A stretch of 64,000 nucleotides of DNA from Cyanoderma ruficeps (GCA_008694505.1 VZDJ01004378.1:2947289-3011288); one strand, 5' to 3'; shown: positions 37,101-49,259, numbered from the stretch's first letter. Notes: a model not told the origin generated them from the sequence alone. Made by a program: numbers and translations.

Positions 37101-38095
37101 CAAGCAGTCCTAAATCATCTGGTCACTGCTGCTGTTTGTATCACCAAAGTACTCAAGAATTTTTAAGAGGATCATAAAATATTTTGTATATTTCTCTTGC
37201 TTGGAAAAGTATCAAACCTTGGCTTCAGAATTAAAATCAGGGCATATGTATTAGATCAGTCTGCCATTAATGTCAAATGCCAAACTGCAGATGAAGTCTT
37301 GACTTGAAGGGTTGTTGACCAGTTAAGGCCTAACTTTTACTTGAGGATCTTTTAGAGATAACCTTCTTGGCATGGATATTTTAGCAGGGGTCCCAAATAG
37401 AGCTAAAAACTTTCATAAAATACAGGTAAAGAACCAGTTAAACATAACACGCTTAATGGCATTAAGCATGGCAAGTTGTGGAGAGCTGAAAGTCTTTTCA
37501 TTGGATTGTTCCCAGTGAAAAGGTCAGTAAGTTCGCCATATGGATTCTATCATCAGCAAGAAAAATCTTTGTGAAGCACGTTTTAGGAAGGAGATATGGT
37601 TTGCAGTCTTGCACAGCTGAGAACACAGATTTTCAATTTTCAGAATTATACTAACTTCTCTCCTTTAAGTACAACTTGCATTTAGGCTGGCCAGATGCAT
37701 ATGCACCAACTAATGCTTAGAAACTGGAATTTTAATAAAAGAGTTCAGACATGCTTTCCTTGTTTGTGATCACTGTGCACTTTGGTATTCAGACTTAGAG
37801 ATAATCGACCTGTTGTCATCCAGAGTGATTTGGTGATTTTGGTGCTTTGCTGTAAGTTTTTATAGAAATAAAAGCCATTAATTTAGTGTGCAATTGCTCG
37901 ACAGAAACTACTTAACCTGAAAAGAGTACACTTTATTTCTCAAAATGTATGAAAGATATCTTCAGTACATATTTTAAATTCCCAGGAAAAAAACTTAGAA
38001 AACCATTAAAGTAGCACTTCTGTTTTAAAATGAAAATATACATGAGAGACCTTTATTTTCAAATGAGCATACTTTAAAGAGTTATCTTCTTTCTC
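34145..38095. other. A/T-rich sequence without identified gene
   Basis: No repeat family or exon-like segment was recognised. The 131-codon plus frame at 36782-37177 is rich in Phe/Lys/Tyr runs from T- and A-tracts and is chance. Confidence 0.4.
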
Positions 38096-38102
38096 TGTGT
38101 AG

Positions 38103-38338
38103 CTGATTTTTTAGCCAACTTGACAAAAGATCAATTCAATAAATTAAAGGAAAAAATTGTTAACAACCATAACCTTGCCTTAGAATCATTAGTGCAGAGG
38201 TTAAAAAGGGACAAAGGCAGAGAAGGGTTTGCAATGGTTGCAATGGTTGCTAAGCTTGCAATGATGATGTATGGAGGAATAATGGCCAAGCAAATAAAAA
38301 AGTTAGAAATATTCATTATTAAGTCACATAAAATGTGA
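38103..38338 (+). CDS. Candidate terminal coding exon, 77 codons and stop
   Basis: A long pyrimidine tract and acceptor (CTTCTTTCTCTGTGTAG, ending 38102) precede two bases and 77 codons ending in TGA at 38336-38338. The first half is charged and helical (TKDQFNKLKEKIVNNHNLAL, then ESLVQRLKRDKGRE). The second half has a methionine- and alanine-rich hydrophobic segment (FAMVAMVAKLAMMMYGGIMA), about 20 residues, then a lysine-rich tail. This could be a membrane-anchored or amphipathic C-terminus. There is no upstream partner exon and no near AATAAA (one at 38999-39004). The family was not recognised; an old pseudogene remains possible. Confidence 0.35.
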
Positions 38339-38344
38339 CCCTTC

Positions 38345-39520
38345 ACCCCTACTCTGTTATTCCCTGTAATTAGTCACTGACAGTTATTGCTGGAGAAGTA
38401 GGTACAATCTGGTGTTGCAATTGGTAATACATTTGAGTCAAGAGAGAAGACTTAGTTATAGGATAATAATTTGAAAATCAATGGGACTTTAAGATGGGTT
38501 TAGCTTTCTAATCCACTTGACTTGAAGGGTTTTTTTTTACATTATACATCAAAAAAAATTGTGGGTAAGAAGTGCTTATAAAGTAAAGGAATTATAGCGG
38601 ATCATGGAATTATCAGGTGGAAAATGTTGAGTATCTACAGGATTTAAGTATATTGCTTTGATTCTGATTCCAGATTTTCTTCCTTGAAGAGAACATTTCT
38701 AATAGTTTTTTAGATGGTTTGTTAATTGTTTTGTTTATGGAAATTTTATTTAGCAAAGTTATGGAAAAAGAAAGGACTGAGTTAATATCAGAGGATTCTG
38801 CTTGTCAAGACATAAATGATGTTGCAAGGTAACAGAATGCTTTAAAATCTTTACATTTAAGTGAAATGAAGCAAATTGACTGGGTTAAAGTTCAGGTATT
38901 GTGCAGTTAGAGCCAGAAGATTTCTATTCATTACTTGATTTATTTGAGTTTCTTGGACTTCTGTCTGGGGCCATTGGAAATGAAACATCTGTTTATTCAA
39001 TAAATAGTAGCAAGGAAAAAAGAACTTAAGGCATCTCTGTACTAAAACAAATCAGGTGTGATATAATACCCAACTGGAATGACCAGAATCAGACATCTGG
39101 TGTTTTTATGGACATCTACAAGAAACAGACTGAAAGTATTATTTGGCATTGCAGAACTATTTAAAAGATCTTCTCAGCTAACTCTAATGAGTGATAATGA
39201 AGTCAAGAAAAAATGAGTCGATGTCAGAGTAGAAAGCTAAAATCAGTCAGAGTAGCGGAAAAAAAAAAAAAAAGTAAAGATCTAGGAATCTTTTCCTTGG
39301 TCAATGAGCACATATTGAAGAAGTGATGTGCCACCAGCAGTGCCGCATTTCTCTTTCTCTGGCCCACTATTATCTTAATTTCTTGTGCCAACAACTGCGT
39401 CAGAAAGTCTCAAAAGCAATAGTTCCATAATCAATAAGAAAGTTCTCTCCCAGAAGCAGCCTAGCAGCCTGTTCCCTTCATTTTTGGCAGAAGTAGTCTG
39501 AATTGCACTGACTATTTTCC
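38345..39520. other. A/T-rich sequence without identified gene
   Basis: It contains an A-run at about 39.26 kb and otherwise nothing recognisable. Confidence 0.4.
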
Positions 39521-39525
39521 AAGTG

Positions 39526-40214
39526 TGTCCTGGGTTATAGTCTATTCAATTTCATCTGCTGAAAAACAGTTGGGGGCGGGTGCCTTTTGATAATGGGCCA
39601 ACAGTCAGTATCAGGTAGAGCATTGTTCTTATCTTTCTCCATAATGGGCCATTAACACTCTTCCCAAGCCGTCTCCCCTTCCCAACACATACCTACATCC
39701 TAGCGTACTTATTGTGAAATACTCCCTTCCGTGGGAGGAGCCAGCCATTCTTACCTGGATAAAGCTGGAACTTTAAACCAGCACAGTGTCTTGCTTCATC
39801 CGATTACGGGAGGAAGGCTGGACCCTTCTCACCACCTCAGGACCCCTTTCTTTTCTGCTACTGGATTATTTCTGCCTCAGCGGAGCTGTACCTGCCATTC
39901 CAGGAGGACTCACTTTTGGACTGCTTTCCACACCCTGACTAACAAGGTTGTAGCTTTGACCCTGTCAGGACTTTCCAAAATTGTTGTTCGTTTGTTTGCT
40001 GGTTTGGTGGGGTGGTTTTGTTTTTTTTTTTCTTTTCTACCACATTTGTATTCTTATATTCTTAGTAAAAAGCTGTTATTCCTACTCCCAAATCGTTGCC
40101 TGAGAGCCATTAATTGCAAAATTAGAACTTGGCGGGGGGTGAGGGGTTTACATCCTCTATTCTAAGGGGAACCCCAGTTTCCCTGGCAGATACCTGTCTT
40201 TCTAAACCAAAACA
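39526..40214 (+). mobile_element. Solo LTR with 5-bp target-site duplication
   Basis: The 689-base element starts TGTCCTGGGTTATAG and ends CTAAACCAAAACA, whose reverse complement (TGTTTTGGTTTAG) is an imperfect inverted match. It is flanked by AAGTG at 39521-39525 and 40215-40219. A GATAAA site occurs about 230 bases in, and a variant signal AGTAAA at 40064-40069 precedes a U5-like end. A 5-base duplication is typical of ERVL-type elements. No internal retroviral sequence is present. It is related at its right end to the LTR at 28.4-29.0 kb. Confidence 0.92.
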
Positions 40215-40219
40215 AAGTG

Positions 40220-41615
40220 TCATTAAAGGAATGGGCACATAAAATAATTGTGATCAAGAAGAGTAGGAGCTCACAACATATCAGCCAGTCTATAGGGGCA
40301 GTGTGTACCTACCTCACAGTAAAATAGGTAATGGGAGAAAGAGTTTTCTGCCTTGTTTTTGTTCCAAGACACCATTACAATTGTTACTGTAGGCTACCTA
40401 TAGAACAAATTTTGTAATTGCATCAAAATAATTTCTTAATTTGCATTTTTGATAACTTTTCTATTTTTTAAAACATAAGATGTTACGGGTTAAATGGTTT
40501 AATCTTGCACATTTTGACTGTGAATGTGAACACAGTAAATTCATGAAAAGCTAGGTAGGTTTACAATCTGAAAATAAAATGTAAGTGACTTTGGGCTATG
40601 TATGGAAATATGGCGGGAGCTTAGAAAACACCTTCAGGAAAGGAGAAAGACTTGCTTGTTGTCAGAAGACAAACTTATAATTGTTTTTTCCTGAGTCTTC
40701 CCTAATGCTATTTGTCCATATCCAGCTCCTGCAGAACAATATCTCTGTGAATACGCTGATTCTACTTATCACTTGGCGTCTCATTTCCCAACCGAACAGA
40801 AATTACTTTAAAAATATCTGATCTTTGATCTAAATAGAAATGAAAGTATATTTTATAAATTTTTATTGAACTGCACAGTTATTTAGCTCTCAACTACAAA
40901 TAAGTACCTTTTAATAATATTACTGCAAATCTCAGTTATAATAATCAAGGCAATGCAAATAGATAGCTATTAAACTGCTAATTACAATATACTGAAATTA
41001 CAGCCTCAGGAGATGGGTGTTACTTCATGAAAACAAGCAAACAAATTCCCATTTAATTTTATTTTGGTTTGTTTTATTTTATTATTTTATTTATGTATTT
41101 TTATTGGTCTGTGAAATAACTATACCATCTCTCAAAAATATAGATGGACATTTCTACTGTATTTACAGAAATCAAAATTATTTAGATTTTCTAAACACAT
41201 TGTACTTTTGAGAAGGTTTCCTAAATGATAGGGCGGTTGAAGATAATATTTGTGAAACAGAAAACAAAAAAATAAAACTCCTAGTATACATTGTAACATT
41301 AATTAAGCATAATTTAATTGCATTGCTAAAGTACTCCATATACTGTCTAACTCTAAAAGAACCAAGTTCCATTGGCACTGTAGTAGCTTTTGGCAGTTCA
41401 ATCACAGTCACTGGGTCCTGCTCCTGTGCACACTCAAGAGAATTTATACAGGCATTCCCCAAGCATGTCTTAGATATTGTGCTCTACACAGAATTCAGTA
41501 GGATATTCTATTTTTTTTTTTGCAGTGTAAGTGAAAAAATCTCTGTTTTTCTTTCTAAATAGCTCAAATCATAAAGCTATCAGTGAGAGTGTTTGGAATG
41601 CAGACTGAAATCCAT
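40220..41615. other. A/T-rich sequence without identified gene
   Basis: It lies between two solo LTRs. The patch at 41320-41480 has open frames on both strands (minus 41178-41462, plus 41323-41562) but no splice signals or domain, so I leave it unassigned. Confidence 0.35.
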
Positions 41616-41622
41616 TCTGTAT

Positions 41623-42239
41623 TGTGGGGTTGCAGGATTTGTTTAAAAGTTTTATTGTAAGTTTAGTTTAGTTCTATGTGCCTGAGATGGGCCCCCTGTC
41701 TTTTTGGAATTTTTTCTTATCAGAAGCTGGTATGTGCTTTGTTCTGTTCCCTTTGCCCAGAGACAGTTCCCAATTGGTCCTTTCCCCGTGATTTTCCCTG
41801 TCTGTTAGTAAGTCTTACCTCTCAAGGCTAGAAATGCCGAAGGAATCTGCCTAATGGCAGGGGCCCTCAGACCCTACCTTAATGTCTCTGATTTATTATG
41901 AGTTGTGTAACTCAGTTGGCATTTATTCTTTAGTTTTGTTCTATTGGTTTAGAGTTTGTATCCACTCCCTCCAGCTAGCCCTGAAAAGACCCCCCGAGCC
42001 CAGGGACGGGGTCTCTCCTGAGGTTTCGAACCTAGGGTGAGGGGGCCCCCCTGTCCCCCAATAGACCTTTGTTCATCTCACCTCCCAGAGGCCCCTTTTT
42101 CTTTCAATGACAACCATAGCGGCAGAGAGTCAGAGGTTCTGCAGAGTCAAGAGCCCACACATCGGTATCATTGGAGCGTGTCAAAGCAGATGGGGCAGTC
42201 CAGCTGAACGAGTGGACCAGCAGGACATGCACCCCAACA
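41623..42239 (+). mobile_element. Solo LTR with 6-bp target-site duplication
   Basis: The 617-base element starts TGTGGGGTTGCAGG and ends CATGCACCCCAACA. The reverse complement of the end (TGTTGGGGTGCATG) matches the start with one indel. Flanks are CTGTAT at 41617-41622 and 42240-42245, a perfect 6-base duplication, which points to an ERVK/beta- or alpha-retrovirus-like group rather than the 5-base groups nearby. I see no canonical AATAAA. No internal genes are present. Confidence 0.92.
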
Positions 42240-42249
42240 CTGTATGTTT

Positions 42250-45200
42250 AGGTTCTTGAAACCACGTGTTTTTACTTTACAGAAGAGTCCAAGCTAAACT
42301 CTTGCTGAGAGACTCATTATAACTGCATGTAGTCCCAAACCAGTTTTTCTGGTGGAGATTAATAAAAAAACCATAACAGTCCTGAGAGCTGGAGATAGAT
42401 CTAATAACTATTAAATAACTATTGTAAGTAAAAGGGTTTATGTGTTGTCCCAACTGGCCCACTGCAGTAACACAATGCAGAGAAACCTTGGGGACTCTGA
42501 GGAGGAAAAGCTGTGGGCCAGGCAGGTGGGTGCTGTTGGGTACATGCAAACCTGTCTGTGTGTAAGTGCATCTGTGTGTGTAAGCCAGCCATTTGAGATT
42601 TTGTTAGCAAAGGATGTTTAGAAATTTACAAGTTTGTATCAACGTTGCAAGCATGCAATAGTTCAGTTTATATTTTTCATTTTTCTTATAAGTACATAGT
42701 TTTTTGATTACCTCTTAATTATGGAACATTAGTAAATCAATAAAACTTCAGTCTGGGAGGACTACAGGATATAAACTGAGCATAATTTCTCTCTGCAAGG
42801 GCTAATTTCTACATCCCAGAGTCACTAATGAGGGCAACAAATGATGGAATTCCCTGGTTATCTATGCTGTGGAGCAGTGGTCTATATATATATATATTCA
42901 GAAAAAGAAAATTAATAAAGCTTATTTTAAAGAAAACAGTGATCTTAAGTTGGCTTTTGAAATTATATTAATACTGCAAAATATGAGTCTAGTCTGATTT
43001 TGAGCAACAAATCGTGTCTCAACATGACATGATTACTTTTTGCCAATATCAAGTTTGAGCTTCCCACACATAAACCAGACATTTGGGGCATCAGTTTCGA
43101 AGCATTCTTTTTTTTCCATGCAAATCTTGACACTGATGCATTGATCTGTTTTGCACTGTGAAGAGAAGTATTTAGATAGATTAGTCACACCTTATTTCTG
43201 TTCTTAGTTGTCTCATGTATGCCCAAAGTCAGTAGGGTAACAGGACATTTTAGTATTTCTCAAGATCTAAAAAAACCTTAAAATCAGGACATTTGTCCTC
43301 TTTGTTCCCTTGTAGGAACTTGGACATTTCTATTTTTGTTCTCTGTATATTCTATTTGTATTCAGTTTGCAAGAGAGGTTATATAATTTTTTATTAAATA
43401 TTTCTGCTGACTAATAAGAATTATGTGAGCAAAATCTGCCTCCAGAATGAAAATTTGACTTTTGATAGAAACAATTTACCTAGGCAATTTAAAAAAAATA
43501 CAGATTAAAGGCTTGGCAAGTTGAAAAACCACGCTACCAAATATAATTAACTGATTTTGACGTGCTTAGTAGGAAAAGGCATTATGAATTGACACTTTAC
43601 AAGCACATTACATGCCTGCTTCCCCTGAGACAATCTGTTTGAAATGCATTTTGTCATATTTTTCTTGCATAAACAACTGAACATAGTTCAATAATTAACC
43701 ACTGGAAATACCTTTAATTCTGATAGATTTGGGCCACATGGTACGACTGGAATCTATCTTCCTTCTACTCTCCTCTAATTCTTGGAAGAAACTAAATTTT
43801 TTGATCAAGAACTCAATCTTCCCTGTAAAACAATATTAATTCAGATATTTTATTTTTTCCTTCTTTTGTGAAATTCTTTGGAGACAAGTGGTTTTTGTAA
43901 TTTTTCTTTCCTAATCTCCTATATCATATTTCTGAATTCCCAACTCAAAGTGAAGTTAGTGCTTGTTTGTTATTTGATATCAGCCCTTGCACATAATTCC
44001 TTGCTTAGACCCATGACCTGTAATTAATTCCTTAATTTATAACAGTAAACACTATTTATAATTTACATAGTTCAGTAGACTTTAAAATCTTTCCAGAACT
44101 ATTTGGTGATTTTAGTAAAGCAAGAGGCTTATTTTGTGACTCTAATAGGATAAATATCTTTTTGTGCACCTAATGGTCATCCTATACGCTTTCATAATAT
44201 TCATATCCAGCTAAAAATATTTTCTTTCCTGTAGACTATTTCTCCTGAGAACCAGTGGTGGGCCATTGGTTTTTTTGAGTCCTTTTAAATGCTATTAGAA
44301 ACTACAAACACCAACTGGAAAAATGAAGAAAACCAAAAAGACATCCTTTGCAGGAGGATTATAATTTTCTTGATGGTATGGATATATTTTTATGTTTTAT
44401 ATATTTCACGCTAACTTGTCCACATCAGTCCTGGGGTTTTTTGTAAACATCAAGTTGCTAAAAACAATGTGGCAGATTTTAAAAATATATGTTCTTTCTA
44501 CAGGTAAGAAGCTGCCTAATATGGTTAAATTTCTCTTTTGTCCTTTAGAATATGGATTATGTCTGTGGCATAAAGTCAGAAAATATCTAGAAAACTCTTG
44601 ATGTACCTTCTTGCATGTAGAACTTTTACATAATTTTTTAAAGGACTATTTTGTTTATTTCTTTGTATGCGTAAGGAGAATCCAATCTATGCAACTTCAA
44701 AAGATTAAAATTCTCCTTAACAGCCAAGATGGAGAGCTTATGTCAATCAGTGTAGTTAGAATTGTTTTAATCATTTCATTCTGATGAAAAGATCTCTTTA
44801 CAATAACATTAAGAAAATTTTCATTGCCTCTCTTTGCCTTGAATTCCCATTAACACCCATAAAAGTATTGCAGGCATGCTGTACTTCTGCCTTCATCTTA
44901 AGTGCCAAGTGTTTGAAACTTTTTTGGCGGCCAGTGATGATTTTTTTTCTCTTTAAGAAGAAAAAAATAAAATGCCATACTGTGTGGTCCTAATTTTGCT
45001 TTTTTGGGTCCTGTAAACTGAAGTCCTCTTATATTATTTCAGTAATACCCCACATCCCACTGCACAATAAAAGCATCATGAGGTAGAGGACGGTTGGTAT
45101 ATTTTCTTTTGAATTAATGACACATGTCTGCTTAGTTGAGATAATAAGTGTTTGCATTAGCAGCAAAATCAATTTCTGGCTGACAGTTTCGTATCAGCTA

Positions 45201-45575
45201 CTTTTTTTTTTTTCTTTTTAAACAAGTGGATCTGTTTCTTCCAGAGCTGCAGCAATCCCATTCCTGTATGGGTAGTTAAGCAAACCTGCCTTTGTGCTAT
45301 TAGCATTATGCAAATGAGGTTAAAATTCTTAATGCAATGACACTTTGGCTATAAAATGTGCTGTGGAGGGAAGAAAGTTGATAATGAAACAAGCATGTTC
45401 TCGGAAAAGAGAGAGCAGCAGCTAACTTCCCATTTATTTTAACATACTTTATAACCATTCTACATAAAGTTACAAACAGGTCTTTGAAGTTATGCATTAG
45501 CATAATTACACTATAATATGTTTTCAGATTGTTTTTGTTTTCTTTAATTTGTTATTGTCTTACACAAAATAGAGC
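42250..45575. other. A/T-rich sequence without identified gene
   Basis: It holds a short TA run at 42883-42897. No exon-like or repeat-family sequence was recognised. Confidence 0.4.
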
Positions 45576-45577
45576 TA

Positions 45578-45688
45578 NNNNNNNNNNNNNNNNNNNNNNN
45601 NNNNNNNNNNNNNNNNNNNNNNNNNNNNNNNNNNNNNNNNNNNNNNNNNNNNNNNNNNNNNNNNNNNNNNNNNNNNNNNNNNNNNNNN
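45578..45688. other. Assembly gap (111 N)
   Basis: A run of N ends directly against a CTCC microsatellite, so the gap was probably caused by that repeat. Translated frames across it are artefacts. Confidence 0.99.
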
Positions 45689-45714
45689 CTCCCTCCCTCC
45701 CTCCCTCCCTCCCT
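45689..45714 (+). repeat. (CTCC)n microsatellite at gap edge
   Basis: About six tandem CTCC units are visible, and the array probably continues into the gap. The minus strand is all purine (GGGA units). Confidence 0.95.
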
Positions 45715-45719
45715 GCAGG

Positions 45720-46069
45720 ATTGTGTGTTAGGGAGTCTGTGCAGTGGTCCCACAAGAATCAATCAGGTCCCAGTTACCTGTTAGAAATAAAGCACAAAGA
45801 ATTCCTCTCTGCTTTTCTATCATTAATCCCATTAGTGCTATTTCCCAGACAAAGTTAGCTTTTACAGTAATATAATTTTTATGGAACAATTTTACCCTTA
45901 TCAATCTGAGGGCTTTACATGCTCACTATAAAGCGGCGAATATAGGATAATAAGAATTAGTAAAATAAAAGCCTTTATTACAATTACGTAAATATTCTGA
46001 ATATTTTCTCAGAATTGTTAAATCATATCACTTTGCTCAGTAAGTGCAGATGTAAATTTTAGGCTGTGA

Positions 46070-46070
<1 letters not shown>
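45720..46070. other. A/T-rich sequence without identified gene
   Basis: Nothing recognisable was seen between the microsatellite and the T-run. Confidence 0.4.
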
Positions 46071-46072
<2 letters not shown>

Positions 46073-46104
<32 letters not shown>

Positions 46105-46105
46105 N
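46073..46105 (+). repeat. Poly-T run ending in N
   Basis: Thirty-two consecutive T are followed by one undetermined base; the true length is uncertain. Confidence 0.95.
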
Positions 46106-46109
46106 GGAG

Positions 46110-46925
46110 TAATGGCTGTGGATTATTATGTTGTTTTCCTTGCTAACGGACAGTATATAAATAACCCGTAATATAAAATTCATCATTTATTTTCTGTACT
46201 CACTTTCAGTTATTTCATAGTTTTTGGTTACAAGTATCAAAGTATAGATAGCTCTTTTTATCTAAAGACATAAAAGACAGGTTTCACTGAACCATGTACT
46301 GGTATTCTGGAAACAGTGGTTCTCAATAAGTGTCATCACATGTAGCAGAGAGTTTGTCAGAAAAAGAACTTTTAAAACCTCAAATTTTGTTTCTATTCAA
46401 CATTGGAATGGCCACAAATGTTCTTTTGACACTGGAATTTTGTAAAAAAAATTGATTTTTTTTCAAAATAATACCTGAGGTTTTTAATTCATCTCTTTCC
46501 CTCACTGTTTCTCATTAGAGGTGACCAGGAAGCTCTTGACTATAGAAAACTTTCCTTTGAAAAATTCATTGAAACCAATGTTCCTCTCAAGAAATATTTT
46601 GGCTTTTATAAAATTACTCTCAGTCACAGCTGTTCCAGCCAGGTTTGATATTGTAAGAATAGTAATAATACAGAAGACCTGCCTAGACCTTTTAAGATAA
46701 TGATGGAACTCTTATTTATAATTTGAGTGTCTCAGATAAATTAAAGGAAAAAAAGAAGTTAGTAAGAAAAGTAGCTGAACTAAAATTGATAAATCTATAC
46801 CTGTTGTCTAACATTAGAGAAATAAAACAATTATTTGATTGTTATTTGGTGGATTTTTTTGAGGGCTAAATTGATGGGTGAGGTCAAAAAACCATCTTCA
46901 AGGCTGCAGTCACAGGGACACTACT
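46110..46925. other. A/T-rich sequence without identified gene
   Basis: No features were recognised. Confidence 0.4.
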
Positions 46926-46929
46926 AGCA

Positions 46930-47395
46930 GAGTTAAAGTTATCTTTCCACTCAGATCTTGTTAGGCCTCATCTGGAGTATTGTGTTCAGTTCTGGTTTCC
47001 ACAACTGAAGAAAATTTCAGACAGACTGGAGAACGTCCAAAGCAGAGTCACAAAGATGATCCAAGAGCTGGAAGAACCTGACCTGTGAGAAAACACTGAA
47101 GGACCTAGATCTCCTATCAATAGAGAAAGCTCATGAGGAACGTCAGCATAGTGTTGCAGGACTCAAAGGGCAGCTACGAAGACAAGGGTCTCTCTTCACA
47201 AGGAGCCATGAAGGGAAGACGAAGGCAATAAATACAGGTTGCACTGGGAGAGGATTTTTATAGGAGGAATAGTCATTCACTGGAACAACCTCCTCAGGGG
47301 GTGCTGCAACCCTTCTAGTCCCCCTCTCCCACAGAAGGTTAGAGCGGATGTTTTAAGAAACCTTCCAACCTGGGATACCCTCTGATTCTATTAAC
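46930..47395 (+). mobile_element. CR1 LINE fragment (3' part)
   Basis: Plus-strand CR1: AGGCCTCATCTGGAGTATTG, then TTCAGTTCTGGTTTCC and AGACTGGAGAACGTCC. It ends CCTTCCAACCTGGGATACCC and CTCTGATTCTATTAAC, a diverged tail. It is 5'-truncated and noncoding. Confidence 0.94.
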
Positions 47396-47784
47396 AGATT
47401 TCTATAATCAAAGTTGATTTTTACCTGGTCTGTTCCAACTATGAAGCCCTCTCACCTCTAAAGATTTTGCTGTTTTACAAATGAAATAAAAATGAAAAGG
47501 TGAGAAACAAGGTGTCTACAAGCTCCTTCATATAACTGATAACAGCATTTTACCTGTTAGACAATCTGTTTCATATTGAAACTTATGCACAAAAATACCC
47601 ATACTCTTCATGATAATTTGTGTAAAGAAGTTATTTGAACATTCTTACCAAGGCATAGAATGTTATTAAAATGATGAAATATTTATCTTGCAATACTCCT
47701 AAGAAAATCACCTTTCCTTTAGTAAACAGAAAACATTTCATTTTTTTTTTCACCTTATTTCTATCAGATGTTAATTGGTAGAAA

Positions 47785-47875
47785 TCACAGAATCACAGAA
47801 TCATTTAGGATGGAAAAGACCTCCAAGGTCACTGAATCCACCCTTTGACTGACCACCTCCATGTGAACTAGACAT
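47785..47875 (-). mobile_element. CR1 3'-end fragment, very short
   Basis: The plus strand begins AATCACAGAATCACAGAATC, then TTTAGGATGGAAAAGACCTC and CAAGGTCACTGAATCCA, the reverse of a CR1 3' terminus. Only about 90 bases are present. It marks the left edge of the G/C-richer block. Confidence 0.92.
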
Positions 47876-48697
47876 GGATTACAGTCTTTTGCTGCTTGCC
47901 TTCTCCCAGGACCCCATCTGAAGAAATGCTTTGGCATGTGCCTGGCTTGGAGAGTGAAGGAGCTGGGCTGTTTCTGGACCGAAACCACAGGGACAGCTTG
48001 CTTCAGACTTGGTCACTGGGGTTGGCCAGGTTAGTGCCAATGCTGAGCAACTCTCCATGTCTTGGGAAGCCTTGTAGGTACAGACCAAGAAGAATTCTGC
48101 ATTGCATCTTCTTATGGTTTACAGTTTGGTTTCTGTGTCAGGGCTGGCATGTTTCCATCCCTTGAAAATGGCTCGTAGATAAAGATAAGTTTGGATAGTT
48201 TGTGGACTGATCCTTTCTTAAACCTTGTTGTTCAGGGCACTTCTGTACCTGTGTGTGACCTCTCATGGTGGAGAAAGAAGCCAAAGCTACTTCATGTGAC
48301 TTCACCCCTGACTTCTTGCTGGAAACAGGCCATCCAGGAGGATTCCCTTCAATACAAACTCTCTAATATCACTTCTGAACTCTCATTCTCAGAGAGAATT
48401 TAGCCAGAACATAACAAGCTCCCTCCTGCCTGCCAGCCACAGTCATGAGGACTTGGGTGGGAGGGGTTTCAAATGCTGCTGTCAGAGATGGACTGAGAGT
48501 AGGGCCTAAAGAATGGACAGGAACATTTGGGTACAGAAGCCCAAGCAGGAGCAGCTTCTGGGCAAAGGTCTTGGACATCTCTGCCCTGGTGTTTGGAAAT
48601 GGGAGGCAGGGAAAGCAGGAGAGATACATCTTCTGTTGCAGCAGTTGAAAATGATTGAAATCATGATACACGTCCCAAAATTGAAAGTGTCTGGCTC

Positions 48698-48703
48698 TTT
48701 ATT
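48698..48703 (-). terminator. AATAAA polyadenylation signal of the Topors-like gene
   Basis: The minus strand reads CTGCAATAAAGAGCC about 250 bases past the RING ORF stop, followed within 40 bases by a GT-containing stretch. This is a suitable cleavage/polyadenylation site for the transcript. Confidence 0.55.
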
Positions 48704-48956
48704 GCAGGTGAAAGAAGTCAGACAATTGCAGGAGCTACAGCAACCCTTCTGCTGCACCTGCTGTCTGGTGTAGGAGCAGGGCTGGCCAGGTTCTCCCTTG
48801 TGCTTGGTGGTGTTCTCTCATGAGAAGTGTTGGCTGCAGCAGCCTGCTGGGAAGGGGCATCAGAGAGCCCCACAGCTGCCAGATCCCTCTGCGCTCAGCC
48901 TGTCCCCACAGTCCCCCTGCTCCCCGTGGAGGGCTGGGTGTCAGCACACCTGCGGC

Positions 48957-49259
48957 TCAGGTCGTGGCGCTGCTGTGGGGATCTGCTCCGGGTCCTGGTT
49001 GTCTCCCTTTGGTTGAGCAGCCAGCCACACATTCCTCATGGCTGTTGTCTGCCCTCACAGTGAGCAGCAATCGCTTGAAGGGCTGCTTGCACAGTGGGCA
49101 GGTCTCCGTCACTTTGGCCCACTCCCAGATACAGATGAAGCAAAAGCGATGCCGACAGACCTCCACATAGGTGACATTTTCAAGGTCACCCAGGCAGATG
49201 GGGCATAGGCCATTTGCTGCTGCCATTTCCGATGGCCCTGCTGGCCGTGGCTGACTCAT
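48957..49259 (-). CDS. Short Topors-like RING-finger protein (E3 ubiquitin ligase type)
   Basis: The ORF encodes 100 residues with a complete C3HC4 RING at about residues 19-57: CPIC, VCRHRFC, FIC and CPLC. Ligand spacing is C-x2-C-x12-C-x1-H-x2-C-x2-C-x10-C-x2-C, the spacing of vertebrate Topors, and WEW and CPLCKQPF also resemble it. Such RINGs recruit E2 enzymes for ubiquitin (Topors also SUMO) transfer in the nucleus. After the RING, LTVRAD resembles the Topors stretch there, but the frame stops about 40 residues on, so the long Topors C-terminus is missing. Start: ATG at 49257-49259, or the better-context ATG (GAAATGG) at 49224-49226 giving 89 residues. The frame is open up to 49526, but that part is low-complexity. 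AATAAA lies 254 bases downstream. It may be a functional lineage-specific paralogue, an exon of a longer gene, or a truncated copy. Confidence 0.7.
   Translation of the reverse strand: MSQPRPAGPSEMAAANGLCPICLGDLENVTYVEVCRHRFCFICIWEWAKVTETCPLCKQPFKRLLLTVRADNSHEECVAGCSTKGRQPGPGADPHSSATT

Noticed and set aside
39731..40165. 144-codon plus-strand frame
   Set aside because: Inside the LTR at 39526-40214; includes T-run translations.
41178..41562. Open frames on both strands with plausible-looking peptides
   Set aside because: No splice sites, start context or domain; likely chance or an unrecognised old repeat.
26200..42245. Possible full-length endogenous retrovirus between LTRs
   Set aside because: The LTRs belong to different types and no gag, pol or env-like frames lie between them; the intact ones have their own duplications, so they are solo LTRs.
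45529..45858. Open frames spanning the gap
   Set aside because: They read through undetermined bases and a microsatellite.
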